A stretch of DNA of 64,000 nucleotides from Paenibacillus peoriae KCTC 3763. Its GTDB lineage: Bacteria > Bacillota > Bacilli > Paenibacillales > Paenibacillaceae. Location: assembly GCF_000236805.1 (NCBI RefSeq), contig NZ_AGFX01000018.1, positions 186,001-250,000 of the forward strand, read 5' to 3'. The position numbers and the translations under genes are program-made. Below the pieces are notes generated by a model. The model saw nothing but the letters and a program-made list of their open reading frames with translations, searched no databases and was not told the DNA's origin. Of this stretch, positions 34,341 to 42,982 are shown piece by piece; positions within the stretch are counted from its first letter, which is position 1; each line of letters opens with the position of its first letter.

Positions 34341-35411
34341 ATGATGAAGAAAAAATGGGTATGGGGTACAGTCAGTGCGGTAATGGCATTAACTCTGGCA
34401 GCATGTTCTGCAGGGACAGGTACGAGTGGAGCTGGACTGGCTGGTCAAGATGGCAGTAGCACAAGCAAGGTAGCCATTGCATACAATAACCCGCCATTGT
34501 GGGCCAATTGGGAAGCTGTCCAAGCAAAATTTATGGAAAAGACAGGCATTCGTGTCCCGGCAGATAATAAAAACAGCGGACAAGCCATGACCGCAATGAT
34601 CGCAGAGAAGAACAAGCCAGTGGCGGACGTGGCCTATTTGGGCATTACCTTTGGACCGCAGGCGGTTAAAGAAGGAGTGGCTGAAGCCTACAAACCTGAG
34701 CATTTTAACGAAATTCCTGCAGACCTTAAAGACCCTGACGGCAAATGGATGGCTGTCCATTACGGAGCGATTGCTTTCATTGTGAATAAGGATGCGCTCG
34801 GGAATGTGCCTGTGCCTCGTTCATGGGCTGATCTGCTCAAGCCAGAGTATAAAGATAAAGTTGGCTTCTTGGACCCGACTTCTGCAGCAGTGGGATATAG
34901 CGTGGTAACAGCAGCCAATATTGCTATGGGTGGAACGCTCGATAATTGGGACCCAGGCATCCAATATCTAAAGCAACTGGAGCTGAATGGTACGATCCAT
35001 CCGAAACAGACGGCAACCGCCAAAGTTATGAAAGGTGAGATTCCAATCCTTATTGATGCTGATTTTAACGGATATACGATGAAATACAACGATCAAGCTC
35101 CCATTGAAGTCGTGATTCCGAAGGAAGGCTCCCTGAAGGTTCCTTATATCGTGTCCCTCGTCAAAAATGGTCCTAATCAGGACAACGGCAAGAAATATAT
35201 AGACTTTATGCTGTCGGATGAGGGTCAACAGTTATTCGCTCAAGGTTATGTACGTCCCATCCGTGCCGTAGATATTCCACGTGAAACAAAGGACAAATTC
35301 CTGCCGGAAAGCGACTATGCGCGTGTACAAAGTGTAAATTATGAACAAATGAACAAGGTGCAGACAGAAGTGAATGAACGTTGGAAAAACGAAGTAACCG
35401 CTGGCAAATGA
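34341..35411 (+). CDS. ABC transporter substrate-binding lipoprotein (AfuA/PhnS/PotD-like)
   Basis: 356 residues. Signal with lipobox (VSAVMALTLAAC, Cys about 22). The mature part is a type-II binding protein (VAIAYNNPPLWANWEAVQAK, DVAYLGITFGPQAVKEGVAE, VPRSWADLLKPEYKDKVGFL) of the iron/2-aminoethylphosphonate/polyamine group. With two permeases, a CysA/PotA-type ATPase, a TIM-barrel protein, a HAD phosphatase and GlpP upstream, an organophosphate such as a glycerophosphoryl compound is a reasonable ligand guess, not proven. Confidence 0.87.
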   Translation: MMKKKWVWGTVSAVMALTLAACSAGTGTSGAGLAGQDGSSTSKVAIAYNNPPLWANWEAVQAKFMEKTGIRVPADNKNSGQAMTAMIAEKNKPVADVAYLGITFGPQAVKEGVAEAYKPEHFNEIPADLKDPDGKWMAVHYGAIAFIVNKDALGNVPVPRSWADLLKPEYKDKVGFLDPTSAAVGYSVVTAANIAMGGTLDNWDPGIQYLKQLELNGTIHPKQTATAKVMKGEIPILIDADFNGYTMKYNDQAPIEVVIPKEGSLKVPYIVSLVKNGPNQDNGKKYIDFMLSDEGQQLFAQGYVRPIRAVDIPRETKDKFLPESDYARVQSVNYEQMNKVQTEVNERWKNEVTAGK

Positions 35412-35433
35412 TAATGATAAAGAGGAGAGAAGT

Positions 35434-36255
35434 ATGGGTATGGTAAGGCACAAAATCTTTTTTCTAACGCCGATCATGATCATCTTCAGTTTCTTTTTTC
35501 TCTATCCACTGGTTATTCTCGTGTTAACGAGCCTGAGGAGTGAGGGAGACGGAGCGATGACTCTCCACAACTACACACAAATACTTACTGACCCCTACTA
35601 TTCTAAAGCACTCGTCAACAGTTTGCTGCTCTCCCTTGCCGCAACCGTATCCTCTCTGGTTCTGGCAGGACTTCTAGCCTTTTTTCTGGCACGGAACGAA
35701 TTTAAGGGCAAAACGCTGTATTTTACCTTGCTGACATTTCCAATGTCGCTTCCGGGTGTAGTTGTTGGCTTTATGGTCATTATTTTGTTTGGTACTACGG
35801 GTGTAATGCCGATGTTGAGCAAATGGCTGACAGGTACGCCTTCCATGGCAGTTGCCTATACGATCACAGGCATTTTGCTGGCTTACTTGTACTTTGAAAT
35901 TCCGAGGGTCATTCTATCGCTATATGGCGCGATCCAGCATTTTGACCGAACTTTGGAGGAGGCGGCCAGAACGCTGGGAGCGTCACCCTGGCAGGCGATT
36001 CGTTATGTGGTGCTACCGACCGTATTCCCGATTTTTATAGCTTCTGGTGCGCTGGCTTTCTCTACATCGATGAGTGCGTTTGGTACTGCGTTTACGCTGG
36101 CTAATAACTTCGACATATTGCCGATCCTGATGTATAACGAGTTTACTTTAAGCTTCAAGATTGAGGTGGCGAGCGCGATAGCCGTTGTGATCGGAATGAT
36201 TTGTGTGCTGATGAATCTAACGAATCGCATCATTATGGAGAGGGGGATGCGCTAA
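35434..36255 (+). CDS. ABC transporter permease 1
   Basis: 273 residues, six membrane segments, EAA loop LEEAARTLGASPWQAIRYVV. AGAGGAGAG precedes the ATG. It resembles the PotB/PhnU-type permeases. It starts 22 nt after the binding protein and ends 1 nt before permease 2. Confidence 0.9.
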   Translation: MGMVRHKIFFLTPIMIIFSFFFLYPLVILVLTSLRSEGDGAMTLHNYTQILTDPYYSKALVNSLLLSLAATVSSLVLAGLLAFFLARNEFKGKTLYFTLLTFPMSLPGVVVGFMVIILFGTTGVMPMLSKWLTGTPSMAVAYTITGILLAYLYFEIPRVILSLYGAIQHFDRTLEEAARTLGASPWQAIRYVVLPTVFPIFIASGALAFSTSMSAFGTAFTLANNFDILPILMYNEFTLSFKIEVASAIAVVIGMICVLMNLTNRIIMERGMR

Positions 36256-36256
36256 T

Positions 36257-37045
36257 ATGCAAAAGTTGGGCAAAGGCATCATGTATGCTCTGATTGTGAT
36301 CGTCAGCCTGTTCATGATGATCCCCCTTTTGTTCACCGTGATCGGTTCGTTCGCCAATTACTGGGGGTCAAGCCTGTTTGCTTCGGGCTGGACTTTAAAA
36401 TGGTACCGGGAAGTGTTTCACTATTACGGCGCCACCATTCTCTTCACACTAGTGATTGCTGTCTCAACCGTAATCATTAATGTGTTGCTGGGCACGATGA
36501 CGGCTTACCAGTTTTCCAAAACGAACAGCCGCTGGATGATGATCATGGAGGAAATTTTGACTTTGCCGATTGCAGTGCCGGGGGTCGCGATTGCGCTGGC
36601 GCTGATCCAGACTTATGCGCCGCTTCGGGAAGCGGGCTGGCTGATTTTGCTAGGACATGTCATTGTGACGTTCCCTCTAATTTTTAGAACTGTGCTAGGG
36701 ACACTCAGAACCAAGAACTTCAAGGCACTTGATGAAAGCGCGGCTACGCTGGGAGCAGGCCCTTTTTACCGTTTTTTTTATGTTATTCTGCCAAGTATCA
36801 AATCAGCGGTATTGTCGGGAGCTATGCTGGTATTCCTGCTGTCGCTCGGAGAATTCAATATGACATTTTTCCTGTATACACCGCTTAAAGTGACCCTGCC
36901 TGTAGGACTGTATGAAGCTTACTCTTCACTGCGGATCGAGATCGGGAGCGCGTACACGGTGGTATTTCTGGTCATTGCAGTTCCATTGATGTTCATTCTG
37001 CACAAGCTGAATCAGTCTTCGACGTATACCAGAGGAGGGGTCTAA
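36257..37045 (+). CDS. ABC transporter permease 2
   Basis: 262 residues, six membrane segments, EAA loop DESAATLGAGPFYRFFYVIL (Ser replaces the second Ala of EAA). PotC/PhnV-type. It is tightly packed between permease 1 and the ATPase. Confidence 0.9.
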   Translation: MQKLGKGIMYALIVIVSLFMMIPLLFTVIGSFANYWGSSLFASGWTLKWYREVFHYYGATILFTLVIAVSTVIINVLLGTMTAYQFSKTNSRWMMIMEEILTLPIAVPGVAIALALIQTYAPLREAGWLILLGHVIVTFPLIFRTVLGTLRTKNFKALDESAATLGAGPFYRFFYVILPSIKSAVLSGAMLVFLLSLGEFNMTFFLYTPLKVTLPVGLYEAYSSLRIEIGSAYTVVFLVIAVPLMFILHKLNQSSTYTRGGV

Positions 37046-37047
37046 AC

Positions 37048-38097
37048 ATGGGGGAAACCTATATTCGCATTCGTGGGGTGCATAAGACGTATCCGGACGG
37101 AACGGCGGCACTTGAACCGATCAATCTGGATGTTCAGCATGGTGAGGTTCTGGTTCTGCTCGGGCCTTCAGGCTGCGGCAAAAGTACCCTGCTGCGCATT
37201 ATGGCTGGTCTGGAGAATTCAAGCGGCGGCTCCATTAACGTCAATGGAGTGGAGATCAACCATCTGCTGCCGGAAAAGCGGGATATTGGGCTGGTGTTCC
37301 AGCAGTATGCTTTGTTCCCGACGATGACCGTTGCGCAGAACATTGCTTTTGGCATGAAGCTCCGCAAGAAGAGCAAGCAGGAGATTGCGGTTAAAGTGCA
37401 AGAGATGCTGGAGCTGATGAGTCTGCAAGAACTGAAGGATCGCAGGCCTTCTCAACTATCTGGCGGACAACAACAAAGGGTGGCGGTAGCGCGGGCGTTG
37501 GCTACGGAACCTAAAATTCTGCTGATGGACGAGCCGTTGACAGCACTGGATGCCAAGCTCAAGGAGTACCTGAGGATTGAGCTGGCCCAGCTCTTCCGGA
37601 AGCTGAACATCACGACTATCTATGTTACGCATGATCAGGTGGAGGCTATGGCGATTGCCGACCGGATTGCGGTGATGGATAAAGGAGTGGTTCGGCAGAT
37701 CGGTACGCCCAAGGAAGTATATCATCAGCCAAAGTCTTCTTTTGTGGCACAATTTGTCGGACAGGTCAACCGATTGAAGGGACAGGCCGTTCATACAAAG
37801 GAAGGCTGGTCGGTGCAGTTCGGCTTTGCCCTCACACCATATCACGGCAGTCGAGATTTTATTGAGGGAGAGGAAGTGGAGGCATTTCTCAGACCTGAAG
37901 ATATTGAGGTTGAAGCGTCAACGGGTCAGGGTTTCCCGGTGCGTATCCGGGAGAGCATCTTCCTCGGGGAGCGTTATAGGGTCATAGCGGATGCAAATGG
38001 GCATAAGCTGCTGCTGGACGTTCCCAATGATATTCATCTAAACGAAGGGGATCAGGTGCAGCTTCGGCTTCAGCATCACAAGCTTATTTATACGTAG
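37048..38097 (+). CDS. ABC transporter ATP-binding protein (PotA/CysA-like)
   Basis: 349 residues. Walker A GPSGCGKST, Q-loop VFQQYALFPTMTVAQN, signature LSGGQQQRVAVARAL, Walker B ILLMDEPLTALD and the switch His in YVTHDQVEAM. A C-terminal TOBE domain (EVEAFLRPEDIEVE) is present. It energises the importer of 34341-37045. Confidence 0.93.
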   Translation: MGETYIRIRGVHKTYPDGTAALEPINLDVQHGEVLVLLGPSGCGKSTLLRIMAGLENSSGGSINVNGVEINHLLPEKRDIGLVFQQYALFPTMTVAQNIAFGMKLRKKSKQEIAVKVQEMLELMSLQELKDRRPSQLSGGQQQRVAVARALATEPKILLMDEPLTALDAKLKEYLRIELAQLFRKLNITTIYVTHDQVEAMAIADRIAVMDKGVVRQIGTPKEVYHQPKSSFVAQFVGQVNRLKGQAVHTKEGWSVQFGFALTPYHGSRDFIEGEEVEAFLRPEDIEVEASTGQGFPVRIRESIFLGERYRVIADANGHKLLLDVPNDIHLNEGDQVQLRLQHHKLIYT

Positions 38098-38129
38098 AAC
38101 AACATACAGCATTGAGGAGGAACGTCAGC

Positions 38130-38927
38130 ATGAACACACAAATCAGCTACTCTGATCTTCCATTATTAACACGTTCAGTCGAGGAGAACGTGGAACAACT
38201 GGTGAACCATGGCGCGGATAAAATTGAACTGCTTATGGACGGTATCCAGTGGAATTGCATGGATGAGCAGATCAAGAAGATAGGTAAGGCTTTGCGGCCC
38301 CACCATTGTACCTTTTCCGTCCATCCTCCAGCGTGGGATACGAATCTGACGAGCGAGAATCAGGCGATCCGTACAGCTTCTTATGAGGAGTACAAAAAAG
38401 CCATTGAATTTGCGCATGAGATTGAAGCAGAACATGTAGTCATCCATCCGGGCTTTTGCTTCTCTCCAGCCTTTGATAAGGTTGTAGCTCAACATCGTGC
38501 ACAGGAGTATCTGCACCAGCTTTGTCAGGTAGCAGGGCCTCTTGGAGTCAAGTTGGCAGTTGAAAATGTAGGCTATAACGGTGCTTCCATTTATTCGGAA
38601 CAAGAGTATTTGAGCTGTCTGGATCAGTTGGATCATACGGCAGGTTATTTGATTGATACGGGACATGCCCACTTGAATGGCTGGGATATTCCGCAAATGA
38701 TTCGCAGTGTAAAGGAACGTCTGTTTTCTGTTCATATTCATGATAACTCTGGTGTTGGTGATGAGCATCTGCCCATCGGAGAAGGCTCCATCCACTGGCA
38801 GCCCATATATGATGCATTACAAGAAGTGGATGCTCCCTGTCAACTGATTCTGGAATATTCTCCTGGAACAGCCCTGAACCATTTAGTGAAAGGAAAGCAA
38901 CTGCTTCGGCAGCATCTTGCACTATAA
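38130..38927 (+). CDS. Sugar phosphate isomerase/epimerase-like TIM barrel
   Basis: 265 residues. AP endonuclease 2-like barrel with likely metal ligands in HVVIHPGF, VKLAVENVGYNG, LIDTGHAHLNGWDI, LFSVHIHDNSGVGDEHLPIG and LILEYSPG. Such enzymes isomerise or cleave small sugars and polyols; the reaction is unknown. ATG 38130 follows AGGAGGAA, and the upstream TTG 38112 would include that SD. It likely processes the compound imported by the ABC system. Confidence 0.87.
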   Translation: MNTQISYSDLPLLTRSVEENVEQLVNHGADKIELLMDGIQWNCMDEQIKKIGKALRPHHCTFSVHPPAWDTNLTSENQAIRTASYEEYKKAIEFAHEIEAEHVVIHPGFCFSPAFDKVVAQHRAQEYLHQLCQVAGPLGVKLAVENVGYNGASIYSEQEYLSCLDQLDHTAGYLIDTGHAHLNGWDIPQMIRSVKERLFSVHIHDNSGVGDEHLPIGEGSIHWQPIYDALQEVDAPCQLILEYSPGTALNHLVKGKQLLRQHLAL

Positions 38928-38976
38928 TCCTTTGAACTTAAACGCCATATCACATGGGCAGGGGACGATTGGGGAG

Positions 38977-39762
38977 ATGGACCCGTCCCGGTATGAAGCC
39001 TACTTTTTTGATCTTGACGGAACAATCTATACAGGCAGCGAGTTATTGCCGGGAGTGAATGAGGTGATTTCTCGTCTGATTCAGTTGGGCAAGAAGGTCA
39101 TGTATTTGACTAACACAACGATATATACCCGCGAGGAGTGTCGTGACAGGCTTCAGGCTATGGGCTTGGAGCCTTCGGTAGACGACATTTTGACAGCAGG
39201 CTATGTATCAGGGATGTACCTGAAGGAGCAGCAAGAGGATGTACGGGCGTTCGTTATTGGAGAGCGGGCGCTTGAGCAAGAACTGGATGTGCTGGACATT
39301 ATCCTGACGGATAATCCAATGGAAGCTACGCATTTGGTTGTCGGACTGGATCGGGAGTTCTCGTATGCCAAAATGACGGCAGGTATGAATGCAGTCAGGA
39401 ACGGGGCCAGGTTTATTGTGGCAAATCCTGATCCGTTCTGTCCTGTACCTGGCGGAATCATACCCGATTCATGGCCTATCGCCAAAGCAATTGAAGCGGC
39501 GAGCACGCTTGATATTTCAGTGATGACAGGCAAACCCTCCACTTATTATATAGATAGGGCATTGCAATTATCAGATGTGGATGCAGGGCGCTGTCTGATG
39601 ATCGGAGATCGTTTGGAGACAGATATCATGATGGGTGTCAACAGTGCTGTCCACACAGCGCTAGTTCTTACCGGAGTCACAGGGAGCGAGGGCTTGCTTA
39701 AGAGCGCCATTGTACCTCATTATGTATTTAGTACACTTGAAGACTTGCTGAAGTGGCTATAG
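38977..39762 (+). CDS. HAD-IIA family phosphatase (NagD/AraL-like)
   Basis: 261 residues. Motif I FFDLDGTIYTG, motif II YLTNTT, Lys in MTGKPSTYYIDRAL and motif III MIGDRLETDIMMGV, with the C2b cap between motifs II and III (LVVGLDREFSYAKMTAGMNA). Relatives dephosphorylate sugar phosphates, glycerol phosphate or nucleotides. The start is not certain: ATG 38977 is the only one consistent with motif I near the N-terminus, with AGGGGA 12 nt upstream. The phosphatase inside a GlpP-linked operon suggests a phosphorylated polyol substrate. Confidence 0.87.
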   Translation: MDPSRYEAYFFDLDGTIYTGSELLPGVNEVISRLIQLGKKVMYLTNTTIYTREECRDRLQAMGLEPSVDDILTAGYVSGMYLKEQQEDVRAFVIGERALEQELDVLDIILTDNPMEATHLVVGLDREFSYAKMTAGMNAVRNGARFIVANPDPFCPVPGGIIPDSWPIAKAIEAASTLDISVMTGKPSTYYIDRALQLSDVDAGRCLMIGDRLETDIMMGVNSAVHTALVLTGVTGSEGLLKSAIVPHYVFSTLEDLLKWL

Positions 39763-39783
39763 TCAATATTTTGTAAGTGAATG

Positions 39784-39831
39784 AAAAGGGGAACGTCCGT
39801 CGGCTCAGGCCTATAGGTGTTCCCCTTTTTG
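39784..39831 (+). terminator. Terminator of the GlpP-linked ABC operon
   Basis: AAAAGGGGAAC pairs with GTTCCCCTTTT around a ~25-nt loop, followed by T's. Confidence 0.8.
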
Positions 39832-39916
39832 CCTGCTTGTAGAAAGGTCATTACTTACACCGGAAACGTTTATGAGTGTGAGTTTTGTCATTGACATGTT
39901 CGAATTATTCAAATTT

Positions 39917-39961
39917 AAAGTGACTGTGATCACATTAACGGTTACTTTATGTGGGTATACT
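39917..39961 (+). promoter_or_regulatory. hmp promoter region with palindrome
   Basis: A TATACT -10 box lies at 39956-39961. The perfect palindrome TGTGATCACA (39925-39934), within wider AAAGT/ACTTT arms (39917-39948), overlaps the -35 position. This is a plausible operator for a redox or nitrosative-stress regulator; which one is unknown. Confidence 0.5.
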
Positions 39962-40047
39962 GGGTTGTAAATGGAGGGTTAACAATGGGGTGCATATGTT
40001 GAGACACCCTTTGTTCATCTTATTTTGGAGAGAAGAGGGATACAAAG

Positions 40048-41277
40048 ATGCTGAGTGAGCAAACCATTGCAACGATCAAATCGACTGTACCTGTTTTGGA
40101 GGTTCATGGCACTACGATTACCAAGCGCTTTTACCAAATGATGTTTGAGGCTCATCCCGAGCTACTCAATATATTCAATCACGCTAACCAGAAGCAAGGA
40201 CGTCAGCAAGGGGCACTGGCCAATGCTGTATATGCGGCTGCACAGCATATTGATCGTCTGGAGGAAATCCTTCCGGTGGTGCGGCAGATTGCGCATAAGC
40301 ATCGCAGTTTGGGAATTAGGCCTGAGCATTATCCTATCGTCGGAAAATATCTGCTTGCTGCGATCAAGGACGTGCTGGGGGATGCGGCTACAGACGAGAT
40401 CATTAACGCTTGGGCCGAGGCCTATGGTGTGATCGCTAATGTATTTATAGACGTGGAAGCTGAAATGTACAACGAGGCGGAACAGCAGCAGGGAGGCTGG
40501 TCAGAATTTAAGAGTTTTGTTGTGCAGAAAAAGGTCAAGGAAAGCGACCAAATTACGTCCTTTTATCTGGTGCCGCAAGATGGACAGGTGTTGCCTGCAT
40601 TCGAGCCTGGGCAATATATCAGCCTAAAGATGCAGATTCCGGGTGAACATAATACCCACATCCGTCAATACAGCCTTTCGGATGCACCGGGCCAACCTCA
40701 CTACCGGATATCCGTAAAACGCGAGGATGCTGTAGGGTCCCGTCCAGCGGGTAAAGTATCCATGTATCTGCATGATCAGGTACAGGAGGGCGATGTGCTG
40801 CAGGTATCTGCACCGGCTGGTGATTTTACGCTGGACCAGGCAGATCACAGACCTGTCGTGTTAATTAGCGGTGGAGTCGGGCTAACACCGATGGTCAGCA
40901 TGCTGGCTTCCTTGGTGAAGTCTGCCCCGGATCGCCCTGTTACCTTTGTCCATGCAGCAGTCAATGGGGATAACCATGCTCTGCGTAATGAGGTGGAAAA
41001 GTTGGTCGCCGCACATGCACAGGCCGCAGTTCGGTGGTGTTACAGCAGACCAACAGAGCAGGATCGGCTGGCGCAGGTCTTTCACAAGGAAGGCCGTCTG
41101 GACCTGCCTTGGCTGCAATCCGTGGTGCCGGAACGGAACGCCCAATATTACTTTTGCGGTCCTGAGGCGTTCATGCAATCGGTGTATGGCCTGTTGAAGG
41201 AGTGGAATATCCCTGTTTCGGATATCCACTATGAGTTTTTTGGCCCTGCCAGTGCATGGGAAGCAGAAGCGCAGTAA
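40048..41277 (+). CDS. hmp: Flavohaemoglobin, nitric oxide dioxygenase
   Basis: 409 residues. An N-terminal globin (VHGTTITKRFYQMMFEAHPE; proximal His in VRQIAHKHRSLGIRPEHYPI), an FAD domain (RQYSLSDAPGQPHYRISVKR) and an NAD(P)H domain (VLISGGVGLTPMVSMLASLV, YYFCGPEAFM). It oxidises NO to nitrate with O2 and NADH. GGAGAGAAGAGGG precedes the ATG. Confidence 0.95.
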   Translation: MLSEQTIATIKSTVPVLEVHGTTITKRFYQMMFEAHPELLNIFNHANQKQGRQQGALANAVYAAAQHIDRLEEILPVVRQIAHKHRSLGIRPEHYPIVGKYLLAAIKDVLGDAATDEIINAWAEAYGVIANVFIDVEAEMYNEAEQQQGGWSEFKSFVVQKKVKESDQITSFYLVPQDGQVLPAFEPGQYISLKMQIPGEHNTHIRQYSLSDAPGQPHYRISVKREDAVGSRPAGKVSMYLHDQVQEGDVLQVSAPAGDFTLDQADHRPVVLISGGVGLTPMVSMLASLVKSAPDRPVTFVHAAVNGDNHALRNEVEKLVAAHAQAAVRWCYSRPTEQDRLAQVFHKEGRLDLPWLQSVVPERNAQYYFCGPEAFMQSVYGLLKEWNIPVSDIHYEFFGPASAWEAEAQ

Positions 41278-41285
41278 GACATCAC

Positions 41286-41320
41286 AAAAAGACGAAGGAC
41301 GGTTGTCCTTCGTCTTTTTT
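41286..41320 (+). terminator. hmp terminator
   Basis: AAAAAGACGAAGGAC and GTCCTTCGTCTTTTT, perfect 15-bp arms with a GGTT-type loop; T-run of six. Confidence 0.9.
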
Positions 41321-41396
41321 GCGATGATAACAATGGGAAATCATACTTACTGGGCACTACTCATTGGGTACTATTCTTCTAAGTGTGCTCGTGTTT

Positions 41397-42686
41397 TCAT
41401 AAAATGGGCGGACGCAAAAACTCCATCTGCTGCGGCATATACCGACGTAAAGCCTCCGGAATTCGGATCGAGCCGTCCTCCTGCTGATGATGCTCCAGCA
41501 ACGGGATCAAAATCCGGGGCGAAGCGACCGCTGTATTGTTGAGTGTGTAGCAATATTGCAGCTTGCCGTCCGCATTGCGGTAGCGAATGTTGGAACGGCG
41601 CGCCTGAAAATCAAGCAGCTGTGACGACGAATGCGTCTCACCGTAAGCCTGTCGGCTAGGCATCCATGTCTCAATGTCTACCTGCTTGTAGGTTTTTTGC
41701 GCCATGTCGCCTGTGCAGACCGCCATTTTGCGGTAAGGCAGCTCCAGCAGTTGAAGCAGGTCTTCCGCATTGCGCGTAATCTCCTGAAACATCTGCTCCG
41801 AAGCGTCCAGACTGGCTTCGCAAAGCACGACCTGCTCCACCTTGGCGAACTGGTGTACACGATATAGCCCGTGCACATCTCTTCCGGCTGAGCCTACCTC
41901 ATTGCGGAAGCATACCGATACAGCCGCCAGTCGGATCGGAGCGGTGACATCTACGATTTCACCGCTGTAATATGCGACCAGCGGAACCTCCGAGGTGCCT
42001 ACGAGCCATTGATCCTCCCCTGTGATGCGGTAGGTCTGATCCAGCCCAAGCGGGAAAAAGCCAGTGCTACGCATGGCCTCCGAGCGCACCATCAGTGGAA
42101 CGTCCAGCAGCTGGAATCCCCGCTCAGTCAGCAGATCGACTGCAAGCTGCTGCACAGCCCGGTGTAACGCGACCCCTGTCCCCGTCAGGTAATAGTTACG
42201 GGTTCCGGCTGTTTTGACACCACGAGGAACGTCGAATAGGCTGTGTAGCTGGCCGAGTGCCATATGATCCTTGGGTTCAAATCCGAAATCGGGTATCGTT
42301 CCGACCCGTTCCAGTTCCACATTATCCTCATCCGATCTGCCCCGTGGCGTATCTGGCGATACGATATTAGGCATCAGAAGCAAAAGCTGCTGAAACTGCT
42401 CCTCTACTTCCTGCTGCGGGACCTCCAGACGGTCTAATTGTCCGTTAATTTCTTTGACCTGCCGCTTGGCTGCATCTGCCTGTTCATTCCTTCCGGCATG
42501 AAGCAGTGCCCCGATATCCTGACTACACTGATTACGCATCTGACGCAGTTGTTCCACTTCCTGTAGCAGCTCTTTTCTCCGATCATCCAAGGCCAGCAGC
42601 TCTGCCACCGATACTTGCATTCCTTTGTTGTCTGCTGCTGTCTGAACCTCTTCCTGATGCTCTCTGATCCATTTGATGTCCAACAT
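41397..42686 (-). CDS. serS: Serine--tRNA ligase (T-box-regulated)
   Basis: 429 residues. An N-terminal coiled-coil tRNA-binding arm (MLDIKWIREHQEEVQTAADN, ELLQEVEQLRQMRNQCSQDI), then a class II core with WLVGTSEVPLVAYYSGEI, motif 2 SVCFRNEVGSAGRDVHGLYR and motif 3 NTAVASPRILIPLLEHHQQE followed by DGSIRIPEALRRYM. It charges tRNA-Ser. ATG 42686 follows GGGAG and opens with the canonical N-terminus; upstream sequence in this frame is T-box leader. Genomes of this group often carry an additional serS elsewhere, so this could be the inducible copy; the window cannot show that. Confidence 0.94.
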   Translation of the reverse strand: MLDIKWIREHQEEVQTAADNKGMQVSVAELLALDDRRKELLQEVEQLRQMRNQCSQDIGALLHAGRNEQADAAKRQVKEINGQLDRLEVPQQEVEEQFQQLLLLMPNIVSPDTPRGRSDEDNVELERVGTIPDFGFEPKDHMALGQLHSLFDVPRGVKTAGTRNYYLTGTGVALHRAVQQLAVDLLTERGFQLLDVPLMVRSEAMRSTGFFPLGLDQTYRITGEDQWLVGTSEVPLVAYYSGEIVDVTAPIRLAAVSVCFRNEVGSAGRDVHGLYRVHQFAKVEQVVLCEASLDASEQMFQEITRNAEDLLQLLELPYRKMAVCTGDMAQKTYKQVDIETWMPSRQAYGETHSSSQLLDFQARRSNIRYRNADGKLQYCYTLNNTAVASPRILIPLLEHHQQEDGSIRIPEALRRYMPQQMEFLRPPIL

Positions 42687-42945
42687 GACACCGCACTCCC
42701 TTTCGGATAAAAATACAAAAAGCGCCCTCATCCACATGGGACGAGGAGCGCTTATATCTCGCGGTGCCACCCAAATTGACCGGACAGCATGACAGATGTC
42801 ATAGCTCTCCAATCCACTTTACTCCGCTGTAACGGGCGGGTCCGGTCTACTTAGGAACATATTGCCATATCGTACGCTAATGTATGATCCTTGACGTAAA
42901 CGCCTCCGAGTTGGATGCTCTTCACAGGCATAGTATCGTTTGCTT
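42687..42945 (-). ncRNA. T-box riboswitch leader of serS
   Basis: The minus-strand leader contains the T-box core GGGTGGCACCGCGA (about 42761-42774), preceded by GGAGTAAAG and GGAGAGCTATGA elements, and followed by the terminator GCGCTCCTCGTCCC / GGATGAGGGCGC with a T-run (42707-42752). Uncharged tRNA-Ser would favour antitermination. I could not place the specifier codon with confidence. Confidence 0.88.
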
Positions 42946-42952
42946 TTTTGTA

Positions 42953-42981
42953 AGTATACGGATTTTCGGCAGGTTAAGCAA
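42953..42981 (-). promoter_or_regulatory. Promoter of the T-box/serS unit
   Basis: On the minus strand TTGCTT, a 17-nt spacer and TATACT, placing transcription start near 42945. Confidence 0.65.
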
Positions 42982-42982
42982 G

